Shown here: positions 27,377 through 37,089 of the stretch, piece by piece | Layout of the letters: every line of letters begins with the position of its first letter | Position numbering within the stretch: position 1 is the first letter of the stretch | Assembly: GCF_013141695.1 (NCBI RefSeq) | Contig: NZ_WHNY01000009.1 | Coordinates: forward strand, 62,001 to 126,000 | Direction: 5' to 3' | Length of the DNA: 64,000 nucleotides | Origin: Paenibacillus plantarum | Lineage (GTDB): Bacteria > Bacillota > Bacilli > Paenibacillales > NBRC-103111 | Notes under the pieces: model-generated | Seen by the model: the letters and a program-made list of their open reading frames with translations, nothing else | Database searches by the model: none | Told to the model about the DNA's origin: nothing | Translations under genes and position numbers: made by a program

Positions 27377-27421
27377 AAAAACTCCTCCTATACATTGATT
27401 TCATGTATAGGAGGAGTTTTT
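27377..27421. terminator. Strong terminator (18-bp stem)
   Basis: AAAACTCCTCCTATACAT pairs perfectly with ATGTATAGGAGGAGTTTT and ends in T-runs on both strands. It terminates the minus-strand gene ending at 27432. Confidence 0.88.
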
Positions 27422-27431
27422 TGATGAAAAA

Positions 27432-28286
27432 TTATTTTTTTAATTCTGAGATTACATGATCCCAATTAATAACTGGATCTTGGATGTATTTCCTATTGAT
27501 GAAAATTTCATCAGTTCTACATGAGAATATTCTTTGATAAAGAATAGGCATGACTTTTTTTGCATTTTTTTTGTAAAACATTATACGGAAAATTCGATAA
27601 TGTTGCGCAAAAAATGGATAGGAGGACGTACAAATATACTCAAACAAATCTGTTTTAATGAAAAATTTTCCTGCTAGATCAAGCAAATACCCTCGCCAAA
27701 AACTAAGTGAATTAGCATACCGAGAATCAACCGTAATTGATATTTGGAGAAATTGCTTGTGATGGTTTTCAACCGTAATGCCGATTTTTTTCTCATCAAA
27801 GTATTTAATAAAACCGTGATAAAAAGAAGATCGCTCATTAGTTGATGGAATTTTCATTTTTGGCAATTTTAATTCAGTGTGTTCCAAAAACCATGAAGGT
27901 TCAGTTGATGTAATAATTGGTGAACCCGAATAGGCTTTTACCCAACCCTCAAGTAATGCTGCAGCAGAAACTGCAGTTTGATAATTCGCAAAAGATACAG
28001 TGTCATTAAATATGTGCTTATTCGAATTGATTAAATCGGCTGCATGGCTAGGACTTAAAATTCCTAGCATATACATAGATAATATTCTGCGATTACCTAC
28101 TTGTTCATTGAACAAAGATTCATTTTGCACTTGAATAGACTTTTGATTTAAGACAGTTGCTTTATATGCCATCATATATTGCTCATAATTTTTTTGTAGT
28201 TCCTCTAAATCCTCCTTCAACCTCCCTAAATTGAAATGCTCTTCAAAAAATTTTAACATGCAGTTTCTCAATAATACGTCATTCAT
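27432..28286 (-). CDS. Unknown helical protein beside the Tn7-like module
   Basis: 284 residues; real gene judged by GGAGG nine bases before ATG, a matched terminator, and consistent AT-rich codon use. Coiled-coil N-terminus (GRLKEDLEELQKNYEQYM), an internal stretch TAVSAAALLEGWVKAY, no signal peptide or membrane segment. No family recognised. Its place between an ABC-3C system and tnsA makes a cargo or defence role possible, but nothing in the sequence shows it. Confidence 0.62.
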   Translation of the reverse strand: MNDVLLRNCMLKFFEEHFNLGRLKEDLEELQKNYEQYMMAYKATVLNQKSIQVQNESLFNEQVGNRRILSMYMLGILSPSHAADLINSNKHIFNDTVSFANYQTAVSAAALLEGWVKAYSGSPIITSTEPSWFLEHTELKLPKMKIPSTNERSSFYHGFIKYFDEKKIGITVENHHKQFLQISITVDSRYANSLSFWRGYLLDLAGKFFIKTDLFEYICTSSYPFFAQHYRIFRIMFYKKNAKKVMPILYQRIFSCRTDEIFINRKYIQDPVINWDHVISELKK

Positions 28287-28634
28287 TTACTTGTGCCTCC
28301 AGTCAGAATAGATAGTCCTGACCTTTCGCAAGCAGCACAAAATGTTAAATTTTCCAACCCTCCGTTTTATAGATTTTTTTCTCTCTCTACTATACATTTA
28401 ATTATTTTTAGTTCATTTTTGTCAACTGCACTTACTGAATATTTATTGATCAATTTCTTACTAAAAAGGTCTTGTTTTTAGATAATTTCCATCACCTTTG
28501 GATAAGTAATTTTAGTATTTCCTTAAAATTAACTAAGTTTATTTAAGTAAATTTCCGCTTGAAATTGAATGTTTACACTTTGTACATCCCACCAATACTT
28601 CCAATTAATTATGCAAAGAAAGGAGGTGCAAACA
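28287..28634. other. AT-rich gap before tnsA, expected location of a Tn7-like right end
   Basis: About 350 bases without a gene. In Tn7-like elements the TnsB-binding end repeats lie here. I see several loosely similar AT-rich words but no clear TGT terminus or repeated ~20-base site, so the end is not called. Confidence 0.3.
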
Positions 28635-29276
28635 ATGCCGGTTCGGAAAATTAGGCCAAGTAAAGGTATTAATCGAAGGTGTGTTGTGAACACAAAGATG
28701 AACAACGATGCCGTCTATAGTGAATCCCTTTTGGAACGAGACTTCGTTCGGCTCGTGAAATTTGAACGCAAAGTCAGCAAGATCGAGTATCAGCCGCTAA
28801 AAATTGAATACGTATGCGGCGGGAAGAACAGAGGCTACACTCCTGATTATCGCTTAGATTCGGAGGATGGAACATGCATAGTGGAAGTTAAGCGAGAAAG
28901 CGAAGTAGCCAAGGAAGAGAATCAATACAAATTTACAGCTGCTCAGAAATTGTGTGATTCAAAGGGTTGGCAGTTTAGAGTCTATACGGAACGGGACATA
29001 AGACCAGGGTACTTTCAAAAAAATCTTATGAAACTCTTCAGGGTCGAAAATCTGGAACTGCCACAACTTGAGATGAGAATCATTTTAGAACATCTCAGAT
29101 CATTAGGTTCATGTTCAATACAAGCGTTAATGTCGGATTTTCGAATGATTCCAAATTCGATGTTTATAGCATGTATTTATAAATTGATTCTTCAACAAGA
29201 AATTAGTGCGGACCTAATCAATCAACAGCTTTCCCTGAACAGCATTATTTGTTCACCAGGAATACAACCCAAATAA
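28635..29276 (+). CDS. tnsA: Tn7-like transposase subunit TnsA
   Basis: 213 residues from ATG 28635, which follows AAGGAGGTG; the upstream frame lacks a ribosome site. TnsA cuts the 5' ends of the element so that it moves by cut-and-paste. The restriction-like active site is visible: Glu34 in SLLERDF, Asp71 in YTPDYRL, Glu84-x-Lys86 in CIVEVKRE. A helical C-terminal half provides the TnsC contact. First gene of a tnsABC operon. Confidence 0.9.
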   Translation: MPVRKIRPSKGINRRCVVNTKMNNDAVYSESLLERDFVRLVKFERKVSKIEYQPLKIEYVCGGKNRGYTPDYRLDSEDGTCIVEVKRESEVAKEENQYKFTAAQKLCDSKGWQFRVYTERDIRPGYFQKNLMKLFRVENLELPQLEMRIILEHLRSLGSCSIQALMSDFRMIPNSMFIACIYKLILQQEISADLINQQLSLNSIICSPGIQPK

Positions 29277-29291
29277 CTTAAGGAGGATTCT

Positions 29292-31280
29292 ATGTCGTTA
29301 TTTAAACATGGCTTGATGTTTATACTCGACGGTAAAGAGTATGTGGTTAAGAAGGTCAATAAAAATGATATTGACTTAGAACTTGTTAACTATAATATTC
29401 GGGAGAGTTGGCTACTTGAAGACTTGCTTCAAGCTTGGAATGATGGGAGGTTATTGCTTAAATCAAAAGCAACGGAACATCCTTTTCAGGAGCAAGATCT
29501 AGGTACACTGCCTATAGAAAACAAAGCTACTGTCGAAAAGCGATTCGAGATATTGAAACCTTATCTAGAGGGGAAAATTTCTGGGGTCGAGCTCGATAAC
29601 CATTTAAAACTCCATAATATAAGTCGCTCGACTTTTTATAATTGGCGTAGAAAGTGGTTATGGGCAAAGGATATTCGCTATTTAGTTTCTAATGAAGCCA
29701 AGCGTGGGCCAAAAGTAAGAAGAGTAGGCGTGGAAATTAAGGGGTTAGTTGAGCAAATTTTAAAAGATTTTGTGTACTCCGGCCCAAAATTCTCAATGAA
29801 AGCCCTTCATAGAGAGCTAAAGAAGCAGATTACTGAGCTTAACGAGCAACGTGCTGCTACAGAAAAATTGAAATTAATTTCCTATGACACTTTTACCCGT
29901 GTCTATAAAGAGAACATTGACCTTTACCGCATTTCAAAAGTCATGAATGGTAAAGAAAATGCAGATCTTGAACGCTACGGTAGTATGGGTAAGATTTCTG
30001 TCGAAGCAGCGCTTGAAAGGATTGAACTTGATTGGACAAAGCTGGACTTAATACTCGTTGACCCAATAACTGGAAGACGTTTTCGAATTTGGTTAATTGT
30101 AGCTATTGACGTTTATACAGGTTCAGCTCTGGGATTCTACCTGACCGAAAAGGTTGATACTTCTGCAATTAAACAATGCTTGCTGCATTGCTTCATGCCC
30201 AAGACATACATAAAGAAAATGTATCCTAAGGTCAAGAACGAGTGGCCGGCTTTTGGTATTCCCCAAGAGGTCGTACTTGATAATGCTTCATCAAATGAAT
30301 CGTACGATCTTCAGGATGCATGCAGAACTTATGGCATTGATGTGCAGTATTGTACAGTAGCATCGGGGCATCAAAAAGGTGTCGTTGAACGCTTCTTTAG
30401 AAGTCTTAATCAAGCGATTATTCACTGTTTGCCGGGAACTACTTTCTCGAACGTTCAAGAGAAGGGGCAATACGACTCAGTCGGTGAAGCATGCATTACA
30501 TTACAGGGTTTGTATTCTATTCTCCATTTAATCATTGTTGATAATATGGTTAATGGATGGAGTTATTCAAGAAATGGTGTTCCCGCTCAACTATGGAAAA
30601 AAAGTTTGGAAGAAAATCCTGAATTGGAATTACGGCTTCCAAGTAATAAAAAAGATTTACAAATTGTAATGGGCGGGGGATTAGAGCACCGAAAGGTTTC
30701 TAAAACCGGAGTTAAGCTTGCAAAGCTAAATTTTCAAAGCGATGCCTTGATGGATTTAAAATATGAAATGCTGCGTAAAGGCTGTCAAAATGAAGATGTT
30801 AGGATTCGTTATGATATGTCGGATATGCGGACGATTTTTATTTGGGATCCATATAAGGAAACTTATATCGAGGCATTTCCAGATTATTTGGTACTTGAAT
30901 CCCTTGGATTGGATACTAGTTTACCGATACCTTGGGAACAAATTAAGCTGTTCAATCAAGCTCAGCAAGAATTGAAAAATGAGTTTGATGATACACCATA
31001 TGCTGATGCAGTACGAGCTGCACTAGATATTGCAAATATGGAGAGAAAAGCTATGAATAAGCGTGCTAAAGATGGCAACCATGGTTCATCAACAGGGAAT
31101 CCGTTCCCAATGATGGTTAATCCTGATGCGGTTCACAGTGTTCATGGTGACGTTATCTCTTCAAGAAATGTAAATACGATCGACAAAAAGGATCCGGGAG
31201 CGGGAACTTTGCCGTCAATTGATTTTGTTGATGATGCAAGACAATTAATAGATTTTAAAAAGGAAGGTGAATCAGCATGA
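29292..31280 (+). CDS. tnsB: Tn7-like transposase subunit TnsB (DDE)
   Basis: 662 residues; binds the element ends and joins 3' ends to the target. HTH segments in the first ~150 residues (SRSTFYNWRRKW), a retroviral-integrase-type core with LDLILVDPITG / VAIDVYTGSALGF (first Asp), QEVVLDNASSNES (second Asp) and KGVVERFFRSLNQAI (Glu), then a beta-barrel and an acidic, flexible C-terminus that usually contacts TnsC. AAGGAGG precedes ATG. It overlaps tnsC by four bases. Confidence 0.92.
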   Translation: MSLFKHGLMFILDGKEYVVKKVNKNDIDLELVNYNIRESWLLEDLLQAWNDGRLLLKSKATEHPFQEQDLGTLPIENKATVEKRFEILKPYLEGKISGVELDNHLKLHNISRSTFYNWRRKWLWAKDIRYLVSNEAKRGPKVRRVGVEIKGLVEQILKDFVYSGPKFSMKALHRELKKQITELNEQRAATEKLKLISYDTFTRVYKENIDLYRISKVMNGKENADLERYGSMGKISVEAALERIELDWTKLDLILVDPITGRRFRIWLIVAIDVYTGSALGFYLTEKVDTSAIKQCLLHCFMPKTYIKKMYPKVKNEWPAFGIPQEVVLDNASSNESYDLQDACRTYGIDVQYCTVASGHQKGVVERFFRSLNQAIIHCLPGTTFSNVQEKGQYDSVGEACITLQGLYSILHLIIVDNMVNGWSYSRNGVPAQLWKKSLEENPELELRLPSNKKDLQIVMGGGLEHRKVSKTGVKLAKLNFQSDALMDLKYEMLRKGCQNEDVRIRYDMSDMRTIFIWDPYKETYIEAFPDYLVLESLGLDTSLPIPWEQIKLFNQAQQELKNEFDDTPYADAVRAALDIANMERKAMNKRAKDGNHGSSTGNPFPMMVNPDAVHSVHGDVISSRNVNTIDKKDPGAGTLPSIDFVDDARQLIDFKKEGESA

Positions 31281-32317
31281 TGAACATTTTGGAAGACGAC
31301 GAGAATAGGGATGACGAGTATATGAAAAAGCTCCGGAGTGAACTTGAGTTTCCAGAGGAGTTCGATCAAGTAAAGAAGATTAAACAATCTCTTGACGCCG
31401 TCAAAAACATTGTTGTTTACCATGGTAAGTTTAATAATGCCATCAACGAAGTTCGTCGTTGCCATTTAGTGTCAATAGGTTCAAAAAAACCAGAGTTGCT
31501 ATTTCTGCATGGTGACTATGGTACGGGTAAGTCAACTGTTTTGGGGAAGTATGTTGAAAAATACCCTCGATACGATGAAGGAAATAAGACGATTGTACCA
31601 GTACTAATCGTTGAGATTCCAGCAAATGCTAAACCCAAAGATGTTGCTTCAAAGTTTTTATTTGAACTTGGAGATCCTTTCTATAGTAAAGGAACTGAGA
31701 AAGTACAAACTTGTAGGGCTATTTCTATGGCAATTAAGTGCAGGGTTCAAATGGTTATTTTTGATGAGCTGCAACATGCACTTGAAACTGAGACACAAAA
31801 AGTATTAAGGCAAACCGCAGACTGGATAAAATCTTTTGTAAATGAAGTTAAAGTTCCAGTTATTCTGTGTGGTATGACCGATTCAGAAAAAATATTTAAA
31901 GCTAACCCACAACTCGCAAGTAGGTTTAAACGAAAAGTCGAATTAACACCGTTTAAACCAGATAAGCAATTTCAATCCTTTTTGCAAAAAATAGACGAAT
32001 CACTTCCATTTCAGCGATTAGCGAATCTTAGTGATATTAAGATGGCAATGAAGCTATTTTATGTCTGCAAAGGTACGCCTAGGATCTTACTGAAACTTCT
32101 CGAGGAAGCTGTAGGAATTGCTGCACAGCTTAATCAATCAAGACTTTCGGAGTTTGATCTTTTCGAGGCATTCAACCGTCTGGATTTCTCAGACAGGCCT
32201 AAAATAATCAACCCTTTTCTGAACGAAGAGTTTGATTTGTTGAAAGCTTTAGATGCGGAAGGAAGGTTTGTAGCAGCTAGTACCGATGAGAGTAAAAAGC
32301 CAAAAGGCAAGAAATGA
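31277..32317 (+). CDS. tnsC: Tn7-like AAA+ regulator TnsC (TniB-like)
   Basis: 346 residues. AAA+ ATPase with Walker A HGDYGTGKST, Walker B QMVIFDELQHALE, sensor 1 VILCGMTDS and an arginine region NPQLASRFKRK. TnsC links target-site proteins (TniQ/TnsD) with the TnsAB transposase. A second, badly decayed copy of its Walker A region occurs at 38378-38436. Confidence 0.9.
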   Translation: MMNILEDDENRDDEYMKKLRSELEFPEEFDQVKKIKQSLDAVKNIVVYHGKFNNAINEVRRCHLVSIGSKKPELLFLHGDYGTGKSTVLGKYVEKYPRYDEGNKTIVPVLIVEIPANAKPKDVASKFLFELGDPFYSKGTEKVQTCRAISMAIKCRVQMVIFDELQHALETETQKVLRQTADWIKSFVNEVKVPVILCGMTDSEKIFKANPQLASRFKRKVELTPFKPDKQFQSFLQKIDESLPFQRLANLSDIKMAMKLFYVCKGTPRILLKLLEEAVGIAAQLNQSRLSEFDLFEAFNRLDFSDRPKIINPFLNEEFDLLKALDAEGRFVAASTDESKKPKGKK

Positions 32318-32340
32318 CCTGCAAGCAACGTGGTGGCGTG

Positions 32341-32377
32341 AGAAATATCCCTATAATATTGGGGATATTTCTTTTAT
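32341..32377 (+). terminator. Terminator after tnsABC
   Basis: AGAAATATCCC / GGGATATTTCT stem followed by TTTATT, 24 bases after the tnsC stop. Confidence 0.75.
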
Positions 32378-32556
32378 TCTAGCAAGCATAGAGGCACTTA
32401 TTTTATTAGTGATGTATAGCTAGAATACCGACAAAATGCGGAATTACTCTAAGGTGATCATAAACAAAAGCACTGTCAAAAGGCCTTGTGAACAACACAT
32501 GGAGAATTGTTTTTTTAAATTTAGTGGAAACAGGCACATAGAAGGCCTTAAAGGAA

Positions 32557-33360
32557 GTGACTAGGATTAGTATTAGTATGCTAAAGCAGTTCATCATAGA
32601 AGGCTCTTACTTGAGGATGAAACAAGCAAAAGAGCAACTTAGCCTTTTACGGCAATCTATTCGAGATGAGCAGGATGGGTTAGGCCAGAAATATATGATG
32701 TGGAAAGAAGTAGGTGTGATAGGTGAATTCGTTTCGAATAAGACTTATGAATATAATCATTCAGCATTAAATATGCTTCTTTTTGATTTAGGTATACTGC
32801 CAGTAGTATCTATGATTGATTGTAATAAATTATCATCTGCAGAAATTCAAATATTAGAAGGGGTTCAGGAGCCGTCCCTCAGCTATGTGCGATTTTCACC
32901 AGCTCAGCGTGGAACTCAAACAATGTATAGTAGCTTATCTAATGAGATTCAAGAATTATCACTTGATGAAAAGGTGGTGTTATGGAAGAGGACCTATTTA
33001 GCATTTTCTAAACTTCACGATGAATGGGATAAGAAAAGAAAATTTGCAACTAAATGTCATTGGTTGCAAACTTCATTTGAGTTTGAATTTGGAACTCTGA
33101 CCAAACATGAATTACCAATGTCAATTCGAACAACAAAAGCTTTTAGATTACTCAATTCAGATCGAATTCTCCAATGTGCTAAAGTAGATTATTCTCTAGT
33201 GGCTAATTATTTAGTTAAAGGCATACTAACAAAATCGGAACTAAATAACTGTAGAAAAATAACTGAAGTTCAAAGGAAATACATTTTGAAAACTTTTGAA
33301 AAGGAGAATAACAGACAAATTTATTTGCAACAGAAGTCAATTACACTCGGGCGGGTTTAA
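32557..33360 (+). CDS. Unknown protein between tnsC and tniQ
   Basis: 267 residues (GTG 32557; ATG 32578 is possible). Largely helical with MKQAKEQLSLLRQSIRDEQ near the start and a basic, Asn/Gln-rich end. No family recognised. It lies inside the transposition module after the tnsABC terminator and before the dead IS3 copy, where some Tn7-like elements carry an accessory target-selection or regulator gene, but that is only a positional argument. Confidence 0.55.
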   Translation: MTRISISMLKQFIIEGSYLRMKQAKEQLSLLRQSIRDEQDGLGQKYMMWKEVGVIGEFVSNKTYEYNHSALNMLLFDLGILPVVSMIDCNKLSSAEIQILEGVQEPSLSYVRFSPAQRGTQTMYSSLSNEIQELSLDEKVVLWKRTYLAFSKLHDEWDKKRKFATKCHWLQTSFEFEFGTLTKHELPMSIRTTKAFRLLNSDRILQCAKVDYSLVANYLVKGILTKSELNNCRKITEVQRKYILKTFEKENNRQIYLQQKSITLGRV

Positions 33361-33529
33361 ATCCAAAATTAATGGATCTTCTTCAGCAGGGAGGTCGGGC
33401 TTTCAAACTGAACGGAACCATGCCCTCTTGCGTAATGTCACCTGACTTTCCTAGCATTTTTTCATTTTGTGGATGCATGAATTGGGAAGTTAAAAGCTCC
33501 ATTATAACAATGGATTCTAACGAATTCTG

Positions 33530-34478
33530 TCTCCTGTGGAGATCATTGCTAGACAAGAAACGAAGATTAGACTTCTGGAGGATCAGTTAGAATACGTAAT
33601 AAAGTCAGGTAGGAACGCATGGAGGCTGTTAGCAAACGGTGAAAACCTAAACCCCAGTGAGTGCTTCAAAATAATTCAAGAGGCTGTTGAGCATGTCTTA
33701 GCACGAATGACACGTTACTTCTGTCAATTGCTTGAGTTGTCTCGCTCTGGATTTTACAACTACCTAAACTCTGTAGACAAGCGTCAGGAACGTGTATTGG
33801 CGGACGAACAAGCAGGTGCTCTCATTAAGAAAGCTTTTAACCGTAAAGGCTTAAAAAGGGCTCCAGATCTATTAAGATGACGTTGGAGAACGTATATAAT
33901 ACCTGTTACAACCTGAAGCGTATCCGAAGACTCATGAAGAAGTTTGACCTTGTATGTCCTCATCGTAAGCCTAACCCATATCGGTTTATGGCCAAAGCAA
34001 CACAATAGCACCATACGTTCCCCATTAAGCTGCAGAGGGGAACTCCCAGACATTACGCTGCTTACTGATATAACCTAACTTCCGTTCGGTAAATCACAAA
34101 CGCTGTATTTGTCGACCATTTTAGGTGCTTCTACAGAGCACTGCTAGCACATAACCTCTCTGAATCTCTCCATCTACCGTTAGCTACAGAAACAATTGAT
34201 TTATTAGTGAAACAGAGACGCCTAAAGCTTCATAAGGATGCGTTCATTTACTCAGATCAAGGTACTCATTTTACGAGCCCGACCTACCAGAAATTATCGA
34301 AAAGCAAAGGCCTTGGGCAGTCAATAGCCGTGGCAACTGCTGGTACAACGCCCCTCAGGAGTCCTTCTTTGGATATTTGACAGATCATGTTAAGAGCCAA
34401 CATTGTACAACATTTGCCGAAGTGCAAGAGGCAATAAACTGTTACATACGCTATTACAATCATCATCGATATCAGTGG
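33530..34478 (+). pseudogene. Decayed IS3-family transposase
   Basis: Fragments in all three frames match an IS3-family OrfB in order: FCQLLELSRSGFYNYL, LKRIRRLMKKFDLVCPHRK, RRLKLHKDAFIYSDQGTHF, and the tail CTTFAEVQEAINCYIRYYNHH. Stops and frameshifts interrupt it throughout, and the OrfB C-terminus is missing where the tniQ leader begins. No intact terminal repeats were seen. The preceding gap 33361-33529 holds nothing recognised. Confidence 0.85.
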
Positions 34479-34505
34479 GAAGATACAAAAGGGAGGTTAT
34501 AATAA

Positions 34506-36293
34506 TTGAAGAAAATATTAGATAGAAACGCTATACCTGAATATGATGAGAGTCTTAAAGGCTTCATCCAAAGAGTTAGTGAAAATAATAACCTTGGTGA
34601 AGTGATGTGGATTTACAATTTAGTTAAACTTAAATCCTACAATAAGCCAACTGAAATTCATTACCAAGAAGCTGATCTTTCACTATTGTCAGATCTATTA
34701 GGTCTGGAAGTAGAGAAACTCTTATCATTAACATTTATACCTGACTTACAAATGTGCGATCCAATTGTTCGTAATACGATAATTCAATATGGTATTGGAA
34801 CTTATAAAACTAAAGTTTGTCCACTCTGTATAGAAGAAGGCTGGGTAAGAAAAATGTGGCACATTAATTTGCTTTCAACTTGTCCTAATCACAGTATTAG
34901 ACTTATTGAAGTGTGTCCAAATTGTAATAAAGATATTTCTCCGTATTTAAATAAAATCAATGTTTGTAAATGTGGTTTTAATTATCAAAACAGTCCTATT
35001 ATTAAGAGTAGTGATCAAGAGGTTGAGTTCAGTAGATTAATTCATCAAAAGTTATTTATTCAAAGTCCGTTTAAAGTTGATGGAAATAATCCTCTCTTAT
35101 CGTTAGAGTTCAATCAGATATTATATTTATTTATTTTTATCGGTCATCAAATATCATTTTATTTTCACAAGTTCAGGATAAAATACAATAACTCGAATAC
35201 AAGGAATCTGCGGAATGAAATTGTTATGAAAACGTACCAAATCTTCACCGATTATCCAAGTAGTTTCCATAAATTCTTAGATGAATTAGCGCTTATATCT
35301 AAGCCTTCTAAAAATAAGAGTTATAATGGTATACATTTAGTTTTCGGGAATTTCCACAGGGCATTATTAGAAAAATTTCTATCACCAGAATACCGCTTTT
35401 TATTGATACATTATAACGAATATCTAGAACGTAACTTAATTAATGAGCCTCGAAGAACAACAAATGGGAGGCTGAGAATTAAAACAATTGATAATCAAAG
35501 CGTCGTATTAAGAAAATTTTTATATCCTGAAAAATATAATAAACAGAAATTGTCCAAAAAATTAAGGATACAAAACCAATGGCTTGTACGTGATGAAATC
35601 TGTGGAATTCTCGGAATTGGTGAGGATAAAGCGACCGCTTTGATAAAATCAAATTTAGTAAGTGTAGTTAGAGGTCCGGATATTGATGGTTACAATAAGT
35701 GGATAATTAAAGAAAGCAGCGTATATGAGTTACTAAATAAGTTCAGTGAAAAATCAAGACTTCTTGAAAAAGATGATGAAATTGTTCCATTCAATAAAAC
35801 GGTAGAGATTTTTAGAGGTTCAGCAATGTACTTTCAGGATTTCATAAGCTTGGTGCTTAACTCGAAATTAACTCCTATTAAGTTGGACAACGATATGAGA
35901 TTAAGTGATTATAGTTTCAATAAAATAGAAGTGTATGCTGCTATCGAAAATGAATATATTTCAATTACGAGAGCTAGCGAATTTATTGATAATAATCTCG
36001 TAAAGATTAGATCTTGGGTACAAAAAGGTTTCATTGAATCAAAGAAAAATGGGAGAGGAGAAAATGTAATTACAAAACAAGCAATAGAAGAGTTTAAAAG
36101 TAAGTATATTTCTCTTTATGAAATTATGAAGAAATATAATGTAAACTCATCAATATCAATGCTAACGAGAATTATTAATTCTGGTGTTAGTCCAATTAGT
36201 GGTCCTTCTATTGATAAAGGGAAGGGGTACTTATTTTTAAGAAATGAAACTGATCTATTAAATTTTGAGATTAAAAAAGTAATTAGCAAATAG
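34506..36293 (+). CDS. tniQ: TniQ/TnsD-family target-selection protein
   Basis: 595 residues, TTG start after GGGAGG. N-terminal TniQ domain ending in a zinc-binding region (CPLCIEEGW, HINLLSTCPNH, CPNCNKDIS, CKCGF) at ~residues 115-165. A long C-terminal half follows with at least two HTH-like units (ITRASEFIDNNLVKIRSWVQKGF, ISLYEIMKKYNVNSSISML). This length is TnsD-like (a sequence-specific attachment-site reader) rather than the short TniQ of CRISPR-guided elements; no cas gene or array is present. Confidence 0.85.
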   Translation: MKKILDRNAIPEYDESLKGFIQRVSENNNLGEVMWIYNLVKLKSYNKPTEIHYQEADLSLLSDLLGLEVEKLLSLTFIPDLQMCDPIVRNTIIQYGIGTYKTKVCPLCIEEGWVRKMWHINLLSTCPNHSIRLIEVCPNCNKDISPYLNKINVCKCGFNYQNSPIIKSSDQEVEFSRLIHQKLFIQSPFKVDGNNPLLSLEFNQILYLFIFIGHQISFYFHKFRIKYNNSNTRNLRNEIVMKTYQIFTDYPSSFHKFLDELALISKPSKNKSYNGIHLVFGNFHRALLEKFLSPEYRFLLIHYNEYLERNLINEPRRTTNGRLRIKTIDNQSVVLRKFLYPEKYNKQKLSKKLRIQNQWLVRDEICGILGIGEDKATALIKSNLVSVVRGPDIDGYNKWIIKESSVYELLNKFSEKSRLLEKDDEIVPFNKTVEIFRGSAMYFQDFISLVLNSKLTPIKLDNDMRLSDYSFNKIEVYAAIENEYISITRASEFIDNNLVKIRSWVQKGFIESKKNGRGENVITKQAIEEFKSKYISLYEIMKKYNVNSSISMLTRIINSGVSPISGPSIDKGKGYLFLRNETDLLNFEIKKVISK

Positions 36294-36468
36294 GATGAAT
36301 CAATTAACAGATTACTTTCTACATTTGAAAAGTAGTAGTTTCTTGAATTGGCAATAAATAATCAGTTCTCTGATTATTACTTTTACAACAAAGATTTGCG
36401 CGAAGAGTCTAGGTGACTCTTCCATGTTGTTTAAAAAATAGAGAAGTGGGTGGAACTGATGATGAATT

Positions 36469-36860
36469 TTGAAAAAAGTTAATGAACTGATAGTTCTAGA
36501 ATTGTTTGAATCATGGAACAATTCAACTGGAGATCTAGGAGGTTTTTCTAACTCACGAAGTATTAAAAGGAAATGTAAGACCAACCAATCAAGTCCTACT
36601 GAAAAGAATCCAAATATTCAACCAGTAGATATAGAGCCTGAAGAAAACGAACTTGCGTTTACTATGGAGGATGAAAAAAAACAGTTGAAGGATTATTCAA
36701 TAAATTGTTCTCTTTGCAAATGGAGAATGAATCAATCCATATTAGGATAATGGATCTCGAATACGAGAATAACCATTTAAAACAGCATGCAATCTTTAAA
36801 AACGAGGAAACAAAAGAGTTAGTGGTGATTCTAAATCGTTCTCTTAAACGCGCACATTAA
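36469..36860 (+). pseudogene. Frameshifted coiled-coil protein (A8 slip site)
   Basis: The first frame gives KKVNELIVLELFESWNN and an acidic linker up to EDEKK. At the A8 run 36674-36681 the sense continues in another frame as VEGLFNKLFSLQMENES, then DLEYENNHLKQHAI and a stop at 36858-36860. Both parts read as one small regulator-like coiled-coil protein. Either a real frameshift mutation or a slippage site. No homologue recognised. Confidence 0.45.
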
Positions 36861-36913
36861 AGAATTTGTATATATCCATGTAATTGACATTGAAGTATAG
36901 TTCTACTTCACGT

Positions 36914-36936
36914 GGACTGCCTGTTGGCAGTCTTTT
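36914..36936 (+). terminator. Short terminator hairpin
   Basis: GGACTGCC-TGTT-GGCAGTC followed by TTTT. It sits after the frameshifted coiled-coil gene; no other gene is seen in the surrounding 230-base gap. Confidence 0.65.
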
Positions 36937-37089
36937 AAACGTTCTAGGAAAGGTGACTACTATTAAATTCAACATTATAGGCGGAAATCTGGAGAACTTG
37001 ATATTCAATGAGATTATCCGATGGATTAATAGTTATGATAAGTTCTACAATTCATTATTTTCCTAGCCTATAACCTTTAATAACTTTTT

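Noticed and set aside
34506..36860. Possible CRISPR-associated transposon
   Set aside because: No repeat-spacer array and no cas12k or Cascade gene in the window, and the TniQ is long like TnsD.
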